DNA of 11,196 nt from Betaproteobacteria bacterium (GCA_003455595.1 DMQT01000067.1:839-12034), one strand, 5' to 3'; shown: positions 1 through 7,973, numbered from the stretch's first letter. Numbers and translations: made by a program. Notes: generated from the sequence alone by a model not told the origin.

Positions 1-506
1 GCTTGTGTCCGTTCATGGGCGTATCGAAAAGTCTGGAAACCGCCATTGGCATGGGCGCGGCCACAACCTTTGTACTGACCCTTGCATCCGGCTCCAGTTA
101 CCTTATCAATGAATACCTGCTCGGCACCGATCTCGCCTATTTGCGCACGCTGTCGTTTATCGTGGTGATTGCGGGCATTGTCGGCTTCACCGAAATGTTT
201 GTGCGCAAGACCAGCCCGGTGCTGTTTCGCGTGTTGGGTATTTATCTGCCGCTGATTACCACCAACTGCGCGGTGCTCGGCATCCCGCTGCTCAATGTGC
301 AGGCGCAGCACAATTTTATCCAGTCGCTGTTTTTCGGCTTTGGTGGCGCGGTGGGCTTCTCTATGGTGCTGGTACTGTTCGCCGGACTGCGCGAACGGCT
401 CGAAGGCGCGGATGTGCCCGCAGCATTTCGCGGCACCAGCATCGCCATGATTACCGCCGGGCTGATGAGTCTGGCGTTTATGGGTTTTGCCGGAATGGTC
501 AAATAA
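1..506 (+). CDS. rsxA: Electron transport complex subunit RsxA (RnfA), 5' end cut off
   Basis: RsxA is a polytopic inner-membrane subunit of the Rnf/Rsx complex. With RsxE it forms the membrane core thought to hold a [2Fe-2S] cluster that carries electrons across the bilayer. The window opens inside the gene: the first full codon (TTG at 3) is an internal leucine in the LCPFMGVSK motif, which sits about 24 residues from the N-terminus in E. coli RsxA. About 167 residues are visible, matching the remainder of a roughly 192-residue protein. Both ligand cysteines are present, in LCPF (codon 6-8) and TNCAV (codon 267-269). Also conserved are [27 protein letters not shown] and the C-terminal [14 protein letters not shown]. 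Several hydrophobic helices are evident. The stop codon is followed after one base by the proposed rsxB start. The operon promoter must lie upstream of the window. Confidence 0.97.
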   Translation, partial: LCPFMGVSKSLETAIGMGAATTFVLTLASGSSYLINEYLLGTDLAYLRTLSFIVVIAGIVGFTEMFVRKTSPVLFRVLGIYLPLITTNCAVLGIPLLNVQAQHNFIQSLFFGFGGAVGFSMVLVLFAGLRERLEGADVPAAFRGTSIAMITAGLMSLAFMGFAGMVK

Positions 507-507
507 G

Positions 508-1059
508 GTGCTGTCTGCCATTCTCGTCATGGCCGGGCTGGCTGTATTTCTCGGCGCGGCGCTGGGGTTTGCCGCGGTGCGCTTCAAGGTGCAGGAAGAC
601 CCCATCGTCGAGCAGATCGACGCCATTTTGCCGCAGACACAATGTGGCCAGTGCGGCTTTCCCGGCTGCAAGCCCTACGCCACGGCGATTGCCAACGGTG
701 AAGCTGAAATCAATCAGTGCCCGCCCGGCGGCGAGGATGGCATCCACAAGCTGGCCGAATTGCTTGGTGTTGAATTCAAACCACTCAACGCCGAACACGG
801 CGAACCCAAACCCAAATCCGTCGCGATTATTGATGAGGCCACCTGTATCGGCTGCACCTTATGTATCCAGGCCTGCCCGGTCGATGCCATCCTCGGTGCC
901 GCCAAACAGATGCACACCGTCATCGCGCAGGAATGTACCGGCTGCGAACTGTGCATCGCGCCGTGCCCAGTCGATTGCATCAGCATGGTCACGATCAAAG
1001 AAGACCTCGCGACGTGGAAATGGAAATACCCGGTGGTACAAATGAAAGCCGCCTCATGA
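508..1059 (+). CDS. rsxB: Electron transport complex subunit RsxB (RnfB), Fe-S protein
   Basis: RsxB is the membrane-anchored Fe-S subunit that passes electrons between the soluble and membrane parts of the Rnf complex. An N-terminal helix (about residues 2-24) is followed by a four-cysteine domain with C46, C49, C54 and C71 (CGQCGFPGC plus a later Cys). Two ferredoxin-type motifs follow, C113/C116/C119/C123 ([14 protein letters not shown]) and C143/C146/C149/C153 ([14 protein letters not shown]). The length is 183 residues, close to E. coli RsxB. I chose the GTG at 508 because it lies one base after the rsxA stop and aligns with the family N-terminus. A TTG at 487 would add seven residues and overlap rsxA, and the ATG at 529 would cut into the anchor helix. 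No strong Shine-Dalgarno is visible, so translational coupling to rsxA is likely. The stop overlaps the rsxC start as ATGA. Confidence 0.96.
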   Translation: MLSAILVMAGLAVFLGAALGFAAVRFKVQEDPIVEQIDAILPQTQCGQCGFPGCKPYATAIANGEAEINQCPPGGEDGIHKLAELLGVEFKPLNAEHGEPKPKSVAIIDEATCIGCTLCIQACPVDAILGAAKQMHTVIAQECTGCELCIAPCPVDCISMVTIKEDLATWKWKYPVVQMKAAS

Positions 1060-2705
1060 ACCGCACGCTGTATGAATTTAACGGTGGCGTGCATCCTGAC
1101 GAGCACAAACAGGTTTCCACCGCGCGTCCGATCGCCCTTGCGCCGCTACCAAAACAGCTCGTCATACCGCTGAGCCAGCATATCGGCCAAGCGGCCAAAG
1201 CCATTGTAAGTGTTGGCGATCAGGTGCTCAAAGGCCAGCGCATCGGCCAGGCTGAAGGCTATGTGTCGGTGTCGGTGCACGCACCGACTTCCGGCACAGT
1301 CACTGCCATCGCGGCGCACGCGGTCGCGCATCCATCGGGGCTGTCAGACCTGTGCGTCAGCATCGTGCCGGATGGTGCCGATCAATGGGTCGAACACGCC
1401 TCGCTTGATTACCGCAACATGGAACCCAGCCACCTGCGCAATCTATTGCGCGACATGGGAATCGCCGGACTCGGCGGCGCGGTGTTCCCCAGCTTCATCA
1501 AGCTCAACCCCGGCGCAGCGCAAAAGGTGCCGACACTGATTCTCAATGGCGGCGAATGTGAGCCGTGGATCAGCTGCGACGACATGCTGATGCGCGAGCG
1601 AGCCGTCGAAATTCTGCAGGGTGCGGCAGTCATGCGTTTCATGCTAAACAGCGACGACGTGCTGGTGGGCATCGAGGATAACAAGCCCGAAGCCATCGCC
1701 GCCCTGCGTGTGGCGGCAGCTGAGTGCGGTTTCCCGGTTGAAGTTATCGCGGTGCCGACGGTCTACCCCGGCGGTGGTGCCAAGCAACTCATCAAGGTGT
1801 TGACCGGCAAGGAAGTGCCGTCAGGCGGACGCTCGACCGATATCGGCGTCGCCACCTTTAACGTCGGCACTGCCTACGCGCTGCACCGTGCGGTAAATCA
1901 TGGCGAGCCGCTGATTTCGCGCATTGTCACCGTCACCGGCAACGTGCATCGCCCGCAGAATTTCGAAGTGCTGATCGGTATGCCGGTGGCCGAGCTGGTG
2001 CGCCTGGCGGGTTCGGTAAAAGACGACACCAGCGGCTATGTGATGGGGGGACCCATGATGGGCATCACGCTGGCCGGCGACGACGTGCCCGTGGTAAAGG
2101 CAACCAACTGCATTCTGGCGCAGTCGCCAGGCCTGTTTCCACCCGCGCCACCCGCCATGCCATGCATCCGCTGCACGCGCTGCGCGCAAGCGTGTCCGGC
2201 AGATTTGCAGCCGCAAGAGTTGTACTGGTTTGCACGCGCGAAAAATTTCGGCAAAACCCAGGAATACAATCTGTTCGACTGCATCGAATGCGGCTGCTGT
2301 AGCTATGTGTGCCCGAGCCACATCCCGCTGGTGCAGTATTACCGCTATGCCAAGAGTGAAATCTGGGCCAAAGAAAAAGACAAGAAAGCCGCCGACCAGG
2401 CCCGTGAGCGGCACGAATTCCGTCAGCTGCGTATCGAGCGCGAAAAACGGGAGCGTGCCGCAAAACTCGCCCAGCGCGCCAGTGCCAAACCCGCAGAGGT
2501 CGCCAGCGGCAGCCCGGAAGACGCCGCTGCAGCAGCCAAGAAAGCCACGATTCAAGCCGCCATAGAACGCGCAAAGGCCAAAAAAGACAGCGTCACACCC
2601 AAGAATGTAACCGATCTGCCGCCGGAAAAATTGCAGGAAATTGCCGAGATCGAAGCGCGTCGCGCCAAAATTCGCGAAATCGCGCAGCAACCGGTGGATG
2701 AATAG
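1056..2705 (+). CDS. rsxC: Electron transport complex subunit RsxC (RnfC), short C-terminal form
   Basis: RsxC is the peripheral NADH-interacting subunit of the Rnf complex, related to the 51-kDa subunit of complex I. In order it shows: an N-terminal barrel-sandwich domain (about 30-90, ending in [10 protein letters not shown]); the nucleotide/FMN module with GLGGAVFP (from 138), NGGECEPW (from 164) and [10 protein letters not shown] (from 237); an SLBB-like segment (about 288-335); two 4Fe-4S motifs, C370/C373/C376/C380 and C409/C412/C415/C419; and a charged Ala/Lys/Glu-rich helical tail from about 430. The length is 549 residues against about 740 in E. coli, and the difference lies in the tail. 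That tail has only one recognisable copy ([10 protein letters not shown]) of the unit repeated in the enteric protein. The ATG at 1056 overlaps the rsxB stop by 4 bases. Upstream in-frame codons belong to an rsxB-overlapping shadow and were discarded. Confidence 0.96.
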   Translation: MNRTLYEFNGGVHPDEHKQVSTARPIALAPLPKQLVIPLSQHIGQAAKAIVSVGDQVLKGQRIGQAEGYVSVSVHAPTSGTVTAIAAHAVAHPSGLSDLCVSIVPDGADQWVEHASLDYRNMEPSHLRNLLRDMGIAGLGGAVFPSFIKLNPGAAQKVPTLILNGGECEPWISCDDMLMRERAVEILQGAAVMRFMLNSDDVLVGIEDNKPEAIAALRVAAAECGFPVEVIAVPTVYPGGGAKQLIKVLTGKEVPSGGRSTDIGVATFNVGTAYALHRAVNHGEPLISRIVTVTGNVHRPQNFEVLIGMPVAELVRLAGSVKDDTSGYVMGGPMMGITLAGDDVPVVKATNCILAQSPGLFPPAPPAMPCIRCTRCAQACPADLQPQELYWFARAKNFGKTQEYNLFDCIECGCCSYVCPSHIPLVQYYRYAKSEIWAKEKDKKAADQARERHEFRQLRIEREKRERAAKLAQRASAKPAEVASGSPEDAAAAAKKATIQAAIERAKAKKDSVTPKNVTDLPPEKLQEIAEIEARRAKIREIAQQPVDE

Positions 2706-2722
2706 CCTACCCTCACTCACCC

Positions 2723-3757
2723 ATGCAAACCTCTCCTTACATCGCCGAGCAAACCAGCGTTTCCATCATCATGCTCAAGGTGTTGGCCGCCTTGGTACCA
2801 GCCATTGCCGCCTATGTCTGGCTGTTTGGCCCGGCGATTCTGGTCACGCTGACGCTGGCGAGCGCCACTGCATTGGTACTCGAAGCGGCGGCCGTCAAGC
2901 TGCGCGGGCTGCCGATCAAGCCGTTTCTGATGGACGGCAGCGCGCTGGTCACGGCCTGGCTGCTGGCTTTGTCGCTGCCGCCGATCGCACCGTGGTGGCT
3001 GATCGTGCTGGGCACATTCTTCGCCATTGTGGTGGCCAAACATCTATACGGCGGCCTCGGCAACAACCTGTTCAACCCGGCCATGGTGGGTTATGCGGTC
3101 CTGATTATCTCGTTCCCGGTGCAAATGACGCAGTGGTCTGCCCCGCTATTGCTGGCCGGCGCGCACCTCGATCTGCTGCAGGCAGCGCAGTACATTTTCA
3201 CCGGCTCGCTGCCGAATGGCATTGGGCTGGACGCCATCAGTAGCGCAACACCGCTGGATACCTTGCGCACCCAGTTGCAACTCGAACACACCGTGCGTGA
3301 AATCACGCAATTGCCGATTTTCGGCAGCATCGGCGGCAGCGGCAGCGAAATCGTGGTGCTGCTGTTTCTGCTCGGCGGCATCTACTTGTGGTTGGCACGT
3401 ATCATCACCTGGCATATCCCGGTGGCGTTCATGGCCGGGCTCTGGATCACCGGCGGGTTGTTCCACATTACCGACCCGGATCGCTATATTTCACCCTGGT
3501 TTCACCTGGCAACGGGCGGCGTGATGCTGGGTGCTTTCTTCATCGCCACCGATCCTGTCACCGGCGCCACCACCCCCAAGGGAAAACTGATATTCGGCGC
3601 GGGCATCGGCGTGCTGACTTATCTGATTCGTACCGTAGGCGGCTATCCAGACGGGGTGGCCTTCGCCGTGCTGCTGATGAACATTGCGGTGCCGTTGATC
3701 GACACCTATACGCAGCCTGCGGTCTATGGCCACAAGAAAAAAGGCGCGTCAGAATGA
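2723..3757 (+). CDS. rsxD: Electron transport complex subunit RsxD (RnfD), flavinylated membrane protein
   Basis: RsxD is a polytopic inner-membrane subunit, homologous to NqrB, that carries a covalently bound FMN on a threonine. It is 344 residues long and strongly hydrophobic. The flavinylation segment reads GLDAISSATPLDTL, and its threonine, T176, aligns with T187 of E. coli RsxD. Other family landmarks are IVVAKHLYGGLGNNLFNPAM, LISFPVQMT, MLGAFFIATDPVTGATT and GGYPDGVAFAVLLMN, followed by the closing VYGHKK. It starts 17 bases after rsxC. No Shine-Dalgarno is visible in that spacer, so either initiation is weak or ribosomes arrive from rsxC. The ATG at 2771 is too far in: it would remove the first 16 residues before helix 1. 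The stop overlaps the rsxG start as ATGA. ApbE-type flavin transferase would be needed for maturation and is not encoded here. Confidence 0.96.
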   Translation: MQTSPYIAEQTSVSIIMLKVLAALVPAIAAYVWLFGPAILVTLTLASATALVLEAAAVKLRGLPIKPFLMDGSALVTAWLLALSLPPIAPWWLIVLGTFFAIVVAKHLYGGLGNNLFNPAMVGYAVLIISFPVQMTQWSAPLLLAGAHLDLLQAAQYIFTGSLPNGIGLDAISSATPLDTLRTQLQLEHTVREITQLPIFGSIGGSGSEIVVLLFLLGGIYLWLARIITWHIPVAFMAGLWITGGLFHITDPDRYISPWFHLATGGVMLGAFFIATDPVTGATTPKGKLIFGAGIGVLTYLIRTVGGYPDGVAFAVLLMNIAVPLIDTYTQPAVYGHKKKGASE

Positions 3758-4392
3758 CCCAGGTGCTGCGTGCCGCTACGCGTGCGGCCTTGGTATTGCT
3801 GGGTTTCACAGTGGTGGGTACGGCTATCCTGGCGTACACCTACACTGTCACCCGCCCGGCGATACAACACAACGAGGACGCGGCACGGCTCAAGCTGATT
3901 GCCGAAACGCTGATTCCCGGCAGCTACGATAACAATCCGCTGACGGACGCCCTTACCCTGCCGCCGCACAAATTACTCGGCACCGACGCAACCAGCCAGG
4001 TATGGCGCGCGCGCAAAGGCGGCCAGCCCGCCGCATTGGTACTGGAAGCCACCGCACCGGATGGCTACAGCGGTAAAATCAATCTGCTGGTGGGTATCGG
4101 TGCGGATGGCCGCATCACCGGCGTGCGGGTGGTCAGTCACAAGGAAACCCCCGGTCTGGGCGATTACATCGACATTGCCAAAAGCAAGTGGATAGAAATT
4201 TTCAACGGTAAATCAGCCACACAGCCGACTGCCAGCGGCTGGCAGGTAAAAAAAGACGGTGGCCAGTTCGATTACATGGCCGGTGCCACCATCACGCCGC
4301 GCGCAGTCGTCAAGGCGGTTCACCACGCACTAGAATACGCCGCAGCGCACCGCACCCAGTTGTTTGCAGCCACACCAGGAGCCCAACCATGA
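3754..4392 (+). CDS. rsxG: Electron transport complex subunit RsxG (RnfG), covalent-FMN protein
   Basis: RsxG is a single-span protein whose periplasmic domain carries a covalently attached FMN and is homologous to NqrC. It is 212 residues long. One membrane helix lies at about residues 10-30, followed by the FMN-binding domain with LEATAPDGYSGKINLLVGI, SHKETPGLGDYI and KKDGGQFDYMAGATITPRAVV. The predicted flavin-accepting threonine is T179, within D173-Y-M-A-G-A-T179. The position before GAT is alanine here, where E. coli RsxG has threonine. I chose the ATG at 3754 because it overlaps the rsxD stop by 4 bases and is preceded by AAGG at 3741-3744 (9-base spacing). Codons upstream in this frame lie inside rsxD and are not translated as part of this protein. 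The stop overlaps the rsxE start. Confidence 0.95.
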   Translation: MTQVLRAATRAALVLLGFTVVGTAILAYTYTVTRPAIQHNEDAARLKLIAETLIPGSYDNNPLTDALTLPPHKLLGTDATSQVWRARKGGQPAALVLEATAPDGYSGKINLLVGIGADGRITGVRVVSHKETPGLGDYIDIAKSKWIEIFNGKSATQPTASGWQVKKDGGQFDYMAGATITPRAVVKAVHHALEYAAAHRTQLFAATPGAQP

Positions 4393-5072
4393 GCCAGTAT
4401 CGCGATATTATTTACAACGGACTGTGGAAGCAAAACCCCGGCGTGGTGCAGCTGCTCGGCCTGTGCCCGCTGCTCGGCATCAGCAATAGCGTGGTCAACG
4501 CGGTGGGCTTGGGTCTGGCCACCACGCTGGTGATGACCTTCAGCAACGGCGCCATTTCCGCCATCCGCAATCTGGTATCGCATGAAATCCGCATCCCGGT
4601 ATTTATTCTGGTGATCGCCGCGCTGGTGACGGTGATCGACATGGCGATGAACGCCTTCGTGCATCCGCTCTATCTGGTGCTGGGAATTTTCGTGCCGTTG
4701 ATTGTCACCAACTGCATCGTGCTGGCGCGTACCGACGCCTATGCCGCCAAAAACCCGCTGTTGCCATCCATGCTCGACGGCTTTGCCATGGGCATCGGCC
4801 TGACATTGGTGATTACCTCGCTCGGCGCGCTGCGCGAAGTGGTGGGCAAGGGCACGCTGCTATCAGGCCTGGATCTCGCCTTCGGCCCCGCCGCGCAGGC
4901 GTTCGTGATTCACGTGACGCCAACAGACTACAAGGGGTTTTTGCTGGCCATCCTGCCGCCCGGCGCGTTTTTTGGCTTGGGTTTGCTAATTGCACTACGC
5001 AACTGGTGGGATTTGCGTGCGCAGCGCGCAGCGGCGCATCCGGTCACCATAACCGCACCGCAAAGCGCTTGA
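4389..5072 (+). CDS. rsxE: Electron transport complex subunit RsxE (RnfE)
   Basis: RsxE is the pseudo-symmetric partner of RsxA in the membrane core of the Rnf complex and homologous to NqrD. It is 227 residues long with about six hydrophobic helices. The predicted [2Fe-2S] ligands are C26 (LCPLLGIS) and C109 (VTNCIVLAR), pairing with the two cysteines of RsxA. Other conserved stretches are LGLATTLVMTFSN, EIRIPVFILVIA, MLDGFAMGIGLT, LREVVGKGTL and LPPGAFFGLGLLIA. The gene has a good Shine-Dalgarno, AGGAG at 4377-4381, with a 7-base spacer to the ATG at 4389, which overlaps the rsxG stop. It is the last rsx gene in the window; E. coli has nth next, but here a convergent gene begins one base past the stop. 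No intrinsic terminator is visible at the end of the operon. Confidence 0.96.
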   Translation: MSQYRDIIYNGLWKQNPGVVQLLGLCPLLGISNSVVNAVGLGLATTLVMTFSNGAISAIRNLVSHEIRIPVFILVIAALVTVIDMAMNAFVHPLYLVLGIFVPLIVTNCIVLARTDAYAAKNPLLPSMLDGFAMGIGLTLVITSLGALREVVGKGTLLSGLDLAFGPAAQAFVIHVTPTDYKGFLLAILPPGAFFGLGLLIALRNWWDLRAQRAAAHPVTITAPQSA

Positions 5073-5073
5073 T

Positions 5074-5694
5074 TCAGCCGCGTTTACGGCAATAACAGTA
5101 GACGAATTCCTGTGTTTTTCCGCCCGGCGTGAGGTGCGCTTCGCGCGTGCTCTTCACCAGTTCGAACGGCGCGCCGAATTCGCCATGCAGCGCGCTTGGG
5201 CTGTAACGCACCACATCCAGCCCGCTGCATTGCAATGGCCCACCTGGGCCAAAGCTGCCAACGATGACATGCCCACAAGGCTTTACCGCATGGCGCACCT
5301 GCGCAACATAGCGCGCGCGGTCTTCCGCCGCGGTGAGAAAATGAAACACGGCGCGGTCATGCCAGACGTCGAACTGGTGATGTGCGAATTCGGCTTCTAG
5401 CACATTCGCCACACGCCAATCGATTTTTACGGCCTGCGTACCCAGCCGCGCCTGCGCAGTGACCAGCGCCGACGCCGCCAGATCCAGCACCGTCACATGC
5501 TGATACCCCGCAGCCAGCAAGTCATCCACCAGTGTCGAAGCACCCCCGCCCACGTCAATGATGGCGCTGTCGAGTCTGGCATCGGTCGCCGCGATCAGTG
5601 CCAGCGACGTCTCCAGATGCGCGCGATACCAGCTGACTTCAGTCGCATTTTTATGACGGTAAACGTCGTCCCAGTGATGCGCATCGGTTTGCAT
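5074..5694 (-). CDS. Class I SAM-dependent methyltransferase, substrate unknown
   Basis: This is a 206-residue Rossmann-fold methyltransferase. The N-terminus HWDDVYRHKNATEVSWYR is typical of a group of small bacterial methyltransferases annotated only as class I SAM-dependent. Motif I is IIDVGGGAST (residues 45-54), where the glycines bind SAM. D71 in VTVLDLAAS would contact the SAM ribose. The VANVLE segment and FDVWHDRAVFHFLT fit motifs II-IV. No extra substrate domain, membrane helix or signal peptide is seen, so the protein should be cytosolic. Nothing in the sequence identifies the methyl acceptor. Its start overlaps the stop of the DUF4139 gene by one base (TGATG), so it is probably co-translated as the last gene of the pgl operon. 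Its stop lies one base from the rsxE stop on the opposite strand. Confidence 0.9.
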   Translation of the reverse strand: MQTDAHHWDDVYRHKNATEVSWYRAHLETSLALIAATDARLDSAIIDVGGGASTLVDDLLAAGYQHVTVLDLAASALVTAQARLGTQAVKIDWRVANVLEAEFAHHQFDVWHDRAVFHFLTAAEDRARYVAQVRHAVKPCGHVIVGSFGPGGPLQCSGLDVVRYSPSALHGEFGAPFELVKSTREAHLTPGGKTQEFVYCYCRKRG

Positions 5695-7130
5695 CAGTAT
5701 TTCACTCGTACGCGATACGTCAGTACCGCCTTGCCGTCAGCCGGCACGCTGATTTTCCATTGCGCGGTGCTGGCTGATTCCTTGCTGTGCGGGCTGGATT
5801 CCGACAGGATTTGCCAGTCGCCTGGCATTGGTTCGAACACGTTCACCACAACCGACTGATTCTTGACATTTTTCAGCGTGATTTGATACGCCGATTCAGA
5901 TACATAATTGAATTTTCCGGTGCCGCCCAGTTTCTGGAAATCGGTCTGTTTTTTGTCCGCCGTGACGTCGAATGCCTCTCCCATCTTCAGCCGCACGGTT
6001 TCATTTTTAGCGGTATGGTCGATGTTGTCTTCGCCGATAAACTGCGCATTGCCCGCGCTGTCTTTTGTGTACAGGCGCATCACGCCCTTGGGCAGCGGCA
6101 CGCCCAGCCCGCCTCCCTTGTTGTCGAATTCCACATACACGCTGGTTTTGAGCTTTTGCCCCAAGTCGCCGTAGCTGCCCTGGTAGTAATAATCCGCACC
6201 ACGCAGTTCCAGTGTTTTGGTCACGGGAATCCGGGTAGCCGACAACAGCGCCACTTGCTTGGTCTGCTGTTCGGCCAGCGTAGTTGGACGGTTTAGCGTG
6301 TACAGATGGTATTCGAACAGGTTTTCCTGCGCCATCGGCGCAGCTTCGGCTGCCATGTTCTTGTTCGTGCGCGCGGTCATGGCGACCGGGCGCATCGCCT
6401 CACGCACGCGGTTCACATCGCCGGCGACCAACTGCAATTTTGCGTTAGGGAAACTGGCGCCACTCTGATTGGTCAGCGTGACCCAGCTATTTAGATCCAT
6501 GCGCGTGTCGTTATCTGACAATTCCGCCACATAATCGGCACGCCACGACAGGCCGCCGGTGAGGTAGGACAATTCGAGATTCTGCACACCGGCTTTCGGG
6601 TTCATCACGCTCATCACCAGCGTCGGCTTGTCGCGCAGATTGTCCGGCACTGCCGCAAACGCCAACCGGCCCGGCACCCCGGTTTCGATACGGTCGGCAA
6701 ATTTCAGCACGGTGCCGCCGCTGGTTGCCAGCACCGTGGCAGTTTCACGCGTTTCGACACCGGTGGCAGGGTTGGTTTTAATGACTGTCACCTGCTTGCC
6801 GGTATATTTTTCCAACAGCTTCTCCGGTGTCAGCAGATCGAAATCGAAATTCTGCTCCAGCAGACTAAAGCCCTTTGCCTCGCCCAGATTGCGCAACAGC
6901 GCGGTTTCCGGGCGCATACGGGCCGATACATCGCGCCACGCCAGATGATTCAACCCATTGTCCAGCGTGACTTTGCGCTGGTCTTTGATGAGCGCCAGAT
7001 CGTCATTGTAAATGGTCACAGCCACATCACGCTGATCCGCCAGCGTGGTGAGTTTTTCATCTGCGGACGCCGCCATGACGCCGCCTGCATGTAACAGCAC
7101 TGCCAGCGCGGCACGGTATGCAATTTTCAT
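5694..7130 (-). CDS. Exported DUF4139 domain-containing protein
   Basis: This is a 478-residue protein of unknown function that I recognise as a DUF4139 family member. A signal peptide covers residues 1 to about 23: KIAYR, a hydrophobic stretch AALAVLLHAGGV, then ASA before DEK. It is therefore probably periplasmic, as no later membrane helix, lipobox cysteine or C-terminal anchor is evident. The N-terminal part (about 30-190) starts VAVTIYNDDLALIKDQRKVTL. The conserved part from about 195 contains ELSYLTGGLSWRADY, SWVTLTNQSGASFPNAKLQLVAGDVN and the late YQITLKNVKNQSVVV segment, with a beta-rich look. The start has a clear Shine-Dalgarno (GAGG within the end of pgl) and overlaps the pgl stop as ATGA. 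Translational coupling to a pentose-phosphate enzyme is odd for an exported protein. Its role cannot be stated from sequence. Confidence 0.9.
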   Translation of the reverse strand: MKIAYRAALAVLLHAGGVMAASADEKLTTLADQRDVAVTIYNDDLALIKDQRKVTLDNGLNHLAWRDVSARMRPETALLRNLGEAKGFSLLEQNFDFDLLTPEKLLEKYTGKQVTVIKTNPATGVETRETATVLATSGGTVLKFADRIETGVPGRLAFAAVPDNLRDKPTLVMSVMNPKAGVQNLELSYLTGGLSWRADYVAELSDNDTRMDLNSWVTLTNQSGASFPNAKLQLVAGDVNRVREAMRPVAMTARTNKNMAAEAAPMAQENLFEYHLYTLNRPTTLAEQQTKQVALLSATRIPVTKTLELRGADYYYQGSYGDLGQKLKTSVYVEFDNKGGGLGVPLPKGVMRLYTKDSAGNAQFIGEDNIDHTAKNETVRLKMGEAFDVTADKKQTDFQKLGGTGKFNYVSESAYQITLKNVKNQSVVVNVFEPMPGDWQILSESSPHSKESASTAQWKISVPADGKAVLTYRVRVKY

Positions 7131-7849
7131 TTTCGATCCTCATGAGGGGCAACACAAATTTGTTCCAGCACGACGTCCACGCCCGATTCCAACCGGATGG
7201 CCGCCGCCGGAATCGGCTCACCGCGTCGCCATGCTGCCACCGCATCGCGTTTGTCCGCACCCGCCACCAAAAACAGCACGGCGCGCGCCTGACTCAGGCG
7301 TTGCGCGCTCAGGCTGACGCGATCGGCGGGTGGCTTGGGCGCGTCATGTACGGCCAGCACAGCAGCGCTGTCCGGGCAGGTGCCCCAGGCATGGCCCGGA
7401 AACAGGCTGGCGGTATGACCGTCTTCGCCCAACCCCAACAGCACGAGATCGAACAGACCGATTTCAGACAGTTTGTGGATGTACGCCACGGCGGCAGTTT
7501 CGGCCCCCAACTCAGCCGAAATCGGATGAATCTGCTGCGCCGGGATGGGGCTGTCGTGCAGCCAGCTTGACCAGACCATCTGACTATTGCGCGCCGTATC
7601 GTGGACAGGCAGACAGCGTTCGTCACCAAACCAGATATGCCACTTGTGCCAGTCGGTATCGAGCGTATGCAAACGCGCATACAGCGCTTGCGGCGTGGTG
7701 CCGCCGGACAGCACCAGATGGAAAGCACCGCGCGCCTGCAAAGCCTGCTGCGCGGCACGCGCCACCTGGCTTAAAGCCTGGCTGACCAATTGTTCGACAT
7801 CCCTGACGAAATGCCAACGCGTACCGATGCTGCCGAGTGAATTTTGCAT
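7127..7849 (-). CDS. pgl: 6-phosphogluconolactonase
   Basis: This enzyme hydrolyses 6-phosphogluconolactone to 6-phosphogluconate, the second step of the oxidative pentose-phosphate and Entner-Doudoroff routes, in the cytosol. It is 240 residues long, the usual size of the Pgl/DevB type. Family motifs appear in order: LVLSGGTTPQALY (about 46-58), WFGDERCLPVHDTARN (about 73-88), LGLGEDGHTASLFPG (about 138-152), PPADRVSLS, and VLFLVAGADKRDAV near the C-terminus. The active-site histidine region DGHTASLFP is intact. No zwf, edd or gnd is adjacent. Instead pgl leads a minus-strand operon with an exported DUF4139 protein and a methyltransferase. No clear Shine-Dalgarno precedes the ATG at 7849, and no convincing promoter was found. 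A TACACT hexamer at 7861-7856 is possible but would give an almost leaderless message. Confidence 0.95.
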   Translation of the reverse strand: MQNSLGSIGTRWHFVRDVEQLVSQALSQVARAAQQALQARGAFHLVLSGGTTPQALYARLHTLDTDWHKWHIWFGDERCLPVHDTARNSQMVWSSWLHDSPIPAQQIHPISAELGAETAAVAYIHKLSEIGLFDLVLLGLGEDGHTASLFPGHAWGTCPDSAAVLAVHDAPKPPADRVSLSAQRLSQARAVLFLVAGADKRDAVAAWRRGEPIPAAAIRLESGVDVVLEQICVAPHEDRK

Positions 7850-7883
7850 GTCCGCAGTGTAGCCCAGACACGATATCCAGCCT

Positions 7884-7920
7884 AGCTTTGAGCGTGTACG
7901 GTGGGTAACAGCTCAACGCT
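7884..7920. repeat. Imperfect inverted repeat in the divergent intergenic region
   Basis: The left arm AGCTTTGAGC (7884-7893) and the right arm GCTCAACGCT (7911-7920) are complementary at 9 of 10 positions, including a perfect TTGAGC/GCTCAA core, with a 17-base spacer. It lies between pgl and the EAL-HDOD gene, just upstream of the sigma-54-like element. It could be an operator for either gene or part of a pgl leader hairpin. The regulator is unknown. Confidence 0.5.
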
Positions 7921-7926
7921 ATTTGA

Positions 7927-7943
7927 TTGGCATGTTTGCTGCT
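7927..7943 (+). promoter_or_regulatory. Candidate sigma-54 (-24/-12) promoter for the EAL-HDOD gene
   Basis: TTGGCATG (7927-7934), a 4-base spacer and CTGCT (7939-7943) resemble the sigma-54 consensus YTGGCACG-N4-TTGCW. The essential GG (7929-7930) and GC (7941-7942) are spaced exactly as expected, and one position in each half deviates. The start of transcription would fall near 7954, giving a leader of about 24 bases that contains the ribosome binding site. A competing sigma-70 reading is TATAGT at 7944-7949 with TTGATT at 7923-7928, but its 15-base spacer is short. Confidence 0.4.
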
Positions 7944-7967
7944 TATAGTCAGACGTGAGTCCCTGCC

Positions 7968-7973
7968 GGAGAG
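7968..7973 (+). promoter_or_regulatory. Ribosome binding site deciding the EAL-HDOD start
   Basis: GGAGAG at 7968-7973 places GGAG 6 bases before the ATG at 7978. It supports that start over the in-frame TTG at 7927, which has no such site and overlaps the candidate promoter. Confidence 0.75.

Noticed and set aside
861..1055. N-terminal extension of rsxC into rsxB
   Set aside because: The extra residues are an out-of-frame reading of the RsxB ferredoxin motifs. The ATG at 1056 matches the family N-terminus and the 4-base overlap pattern.
1821..2720. A 299-codon open frame on the minus strand opposite rsxC
   Set aside because: It lies wholly opposite the well-supported rsxC, has low-complexity Cys/Phe/Gly-rich sequence with no recognisable domain, and is a by-product of GC-rich codon bias.
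5063..5090. Possible terminator between rsxE and the methyltransferase gene
   Set aside because: Only a short palindrome and a four-pair stem are present, without a T-run in either direction.
7856..7861. TACACT as a -10 for pgl (minus strand)
   Set aside because: No acceptable -35 is found at 16-18 bases, and the message would begin almost at the ATG. It was kept as a remark only.
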